DNA of 14,615 nucleotides, taken from assembly GCA_013044365.1 (NCBI GenBank), contig JABEUP010000070.1, positions 1-14,615 on the forward strand. Direction: 5' to 3'. This DNA is from Acidimicrobiaceae bacterium (GTDB lineage Bacteria > Actinomycetota > Acidimicrobiia > Acidimicrobiales > Acidimicrobiaceae). The notes beneath the pieces are model-generated. The model was not told where the DNA came from and searched no databases. It saw only the letters and a program-made list of their open reading frames with translations. Positions 14,214 through 14,615 of the stretch are shown one piece after another. The translations under genes were made by a program, and so were the position numbers. Position 1 is the stretch's first letter, and every line of letters begins with the position of its first letter.

Positions 14214-14564
14214 AAACGAAGTCCAGAAGTTAGGGAACAGCAGTTGGACGCGGTATTCGGGGCGCTTGCTGATCCAACGCGGCGCGCGATGGTGCGCAGG
14301 TTGGCGTCGGGTGACGCTACCGTTGGTGAACTCGCGGAGCCATTTGCCATGAGTTTTCAAGCTGTCTCAAAACATTTGCGTGTGCTTGAACTCGCCGGAC
14401 TCGTCGAGAGAAGTCGTAGAGCTCAGCAGCGCCCGTGCAAACTGCGTGTTGAACCGCTCGTTGCAGCTAGCGGTTGGCTCGGTGACTATCACGAACTTTG
14501 GGAAAGTTCTTTTGATCGTCTTGATGCACACCTCACAAAGAAGAAAGGTTCAGCACATGCCTGA
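14205..14564 (+). CDS. ArsR-family winged-helix repressor (SRPBCC-linked type)
   Basis: A 119-residue DNA-binding regulator. The helix-turn-helix core is ALADPTRRAMVRRLASGDATVGELA, then MSFQAVSKHLRVLELAGLV with the recognition helix at about 50–62, and a wing (VERSRRAQQRPCKL, 67–80). The ELCVCDL metal site of arsenic/cadmium sensors is absent, so it is not expected to sense those metals. This subtype is usually coupled to an SRPBCC (AHSA1-like) gene, as here, with an 8-nt overlap between the two. The start at 14205 matches the family N-terminus. An in-frame ATG at 14115 would translate through the promoter and operator. No ribosome-binding site precedes 14205, which fits leaderless translation from the −10 element at 14191–14196. 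Confidence 0.9.
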   Translation: MVEKRSPEVREQQLDAVFGALADPTRRAMVRRLASGDATVGELAEPFAMSFQAVSKHLRVLELAGLVERSRRAQQRPCKLRVEPLVAASGWLGDYHELWESSFDRLDAHLTKKKGSAHA

Positions 14565-14615
14565 TATGACCCCCAATATCTCTATTACACGTACATTTGC
14601 CGCTTCCCCGGAAGA
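14557..14615 (+). CDS. SRPBCC/AHSA1-like protein, 5' end only
   Basis: Nineteen codons are present before the window ends. The peptide MPDMTPNISITRTFAASPE matches the N-terminus of AHSA1/START-like (SRPBCC) proteins, where ITRTF is followed by a small-residue/Pro segment that leads into the first helix. These are small hydrophobic-ligand-binding proteins often encoded directly after an ArsR-type repressor. AAGG at 14545–14548 gives a ribosome-binding site 8 nt before this ATG. A second in-frame ATG at 14566 is possible. The overlap ATGCCTGA with the regulator stop implies coupled expression. The ligand is unknown. Confidence 0.75.
   Translation, partial: MPDMTPNISITRTFAASPE

Overview
The window looks like chromosome from a mid-GC Gram-positive-type bacterium, most likely an actinobacterium. 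The closest match I can suggest is an Acidimicrobiia-like lineage. This rests on the housekeeping gene order uppS–(small membrane gene)–recO … glyS … ppdK … dnaG–rpoD, on protein motifs that read as actinobacterial, and on frequent GTG/TTG starts. The lineage call is inference from memory of gene order, not a database result.

Layout. Positions 1–1039 hold the 3' end of uppS, a 52-residue two-helix membrane protein and recO, all joined by overlapping stop/start codons. Positions 1275–2534 encode an MFS transporter with a striking 8+8 bp inverted repeat inside its first codons. Positions 2695–4002 (glyS, glycyl-tRNA synthetase) and 4159–6780 (ppdK, pyruvate phosphate dikinase) are core metabolism, both on the plus strand. 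Positions 7082–9301 hold two convergent genes: a 4,5-dihydroxyphthalate-decarboxylase-like protein (plus) and a zinc aryl-alcohol-dehydrogenase-like enzyme (minus). Two perfect hairpins separate them. They look like an aromatic or alcohol metabolism cassette set among housekeeping genes. Positions 9672–12482 are dnaG (primase) and rpoD (sigma factor), 3 nt apart, the tail of the classic macromolecular-synthesis operon.

Positions 12565–14615 are the accessory end. It starts with tRNA-Asn(GTT) and a CAT-anticodon tRNA that fits tRNA-Ile2. A DUF433–DUF5615 toxin–antitoxin-like pair follows, with a 4-nt TTGA overlap. Next come about 480 bp with no convincing gene, then a degenerate copy of the 3' part of the CAT tRNA, running from the anticodon loop to the discriminator base. 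The two tRNA-derived repeats are offset by exactly 1264 bp and bracket the toxin–antitoxin pair, the pattern left by tRNA-targeted site-specific integration. No integrase is visible inside. Beyond it lies an ArsR-family regulator with an SRPBCC/AHSA1-like partner cut by the window end. Its promoter region has paired direct repeats, a 12-bp palindrome, and an 18-bp operator-like palindrome that contains the start codon; the regulator mRNA is probably leaderless.

Most of the window is ordinary core chromosome. The strongest candidates for something unusual are the small tRNA-bracketed toxin–antitoxin island, the layered ArsR control region, and the hairpin inside the MFS start.
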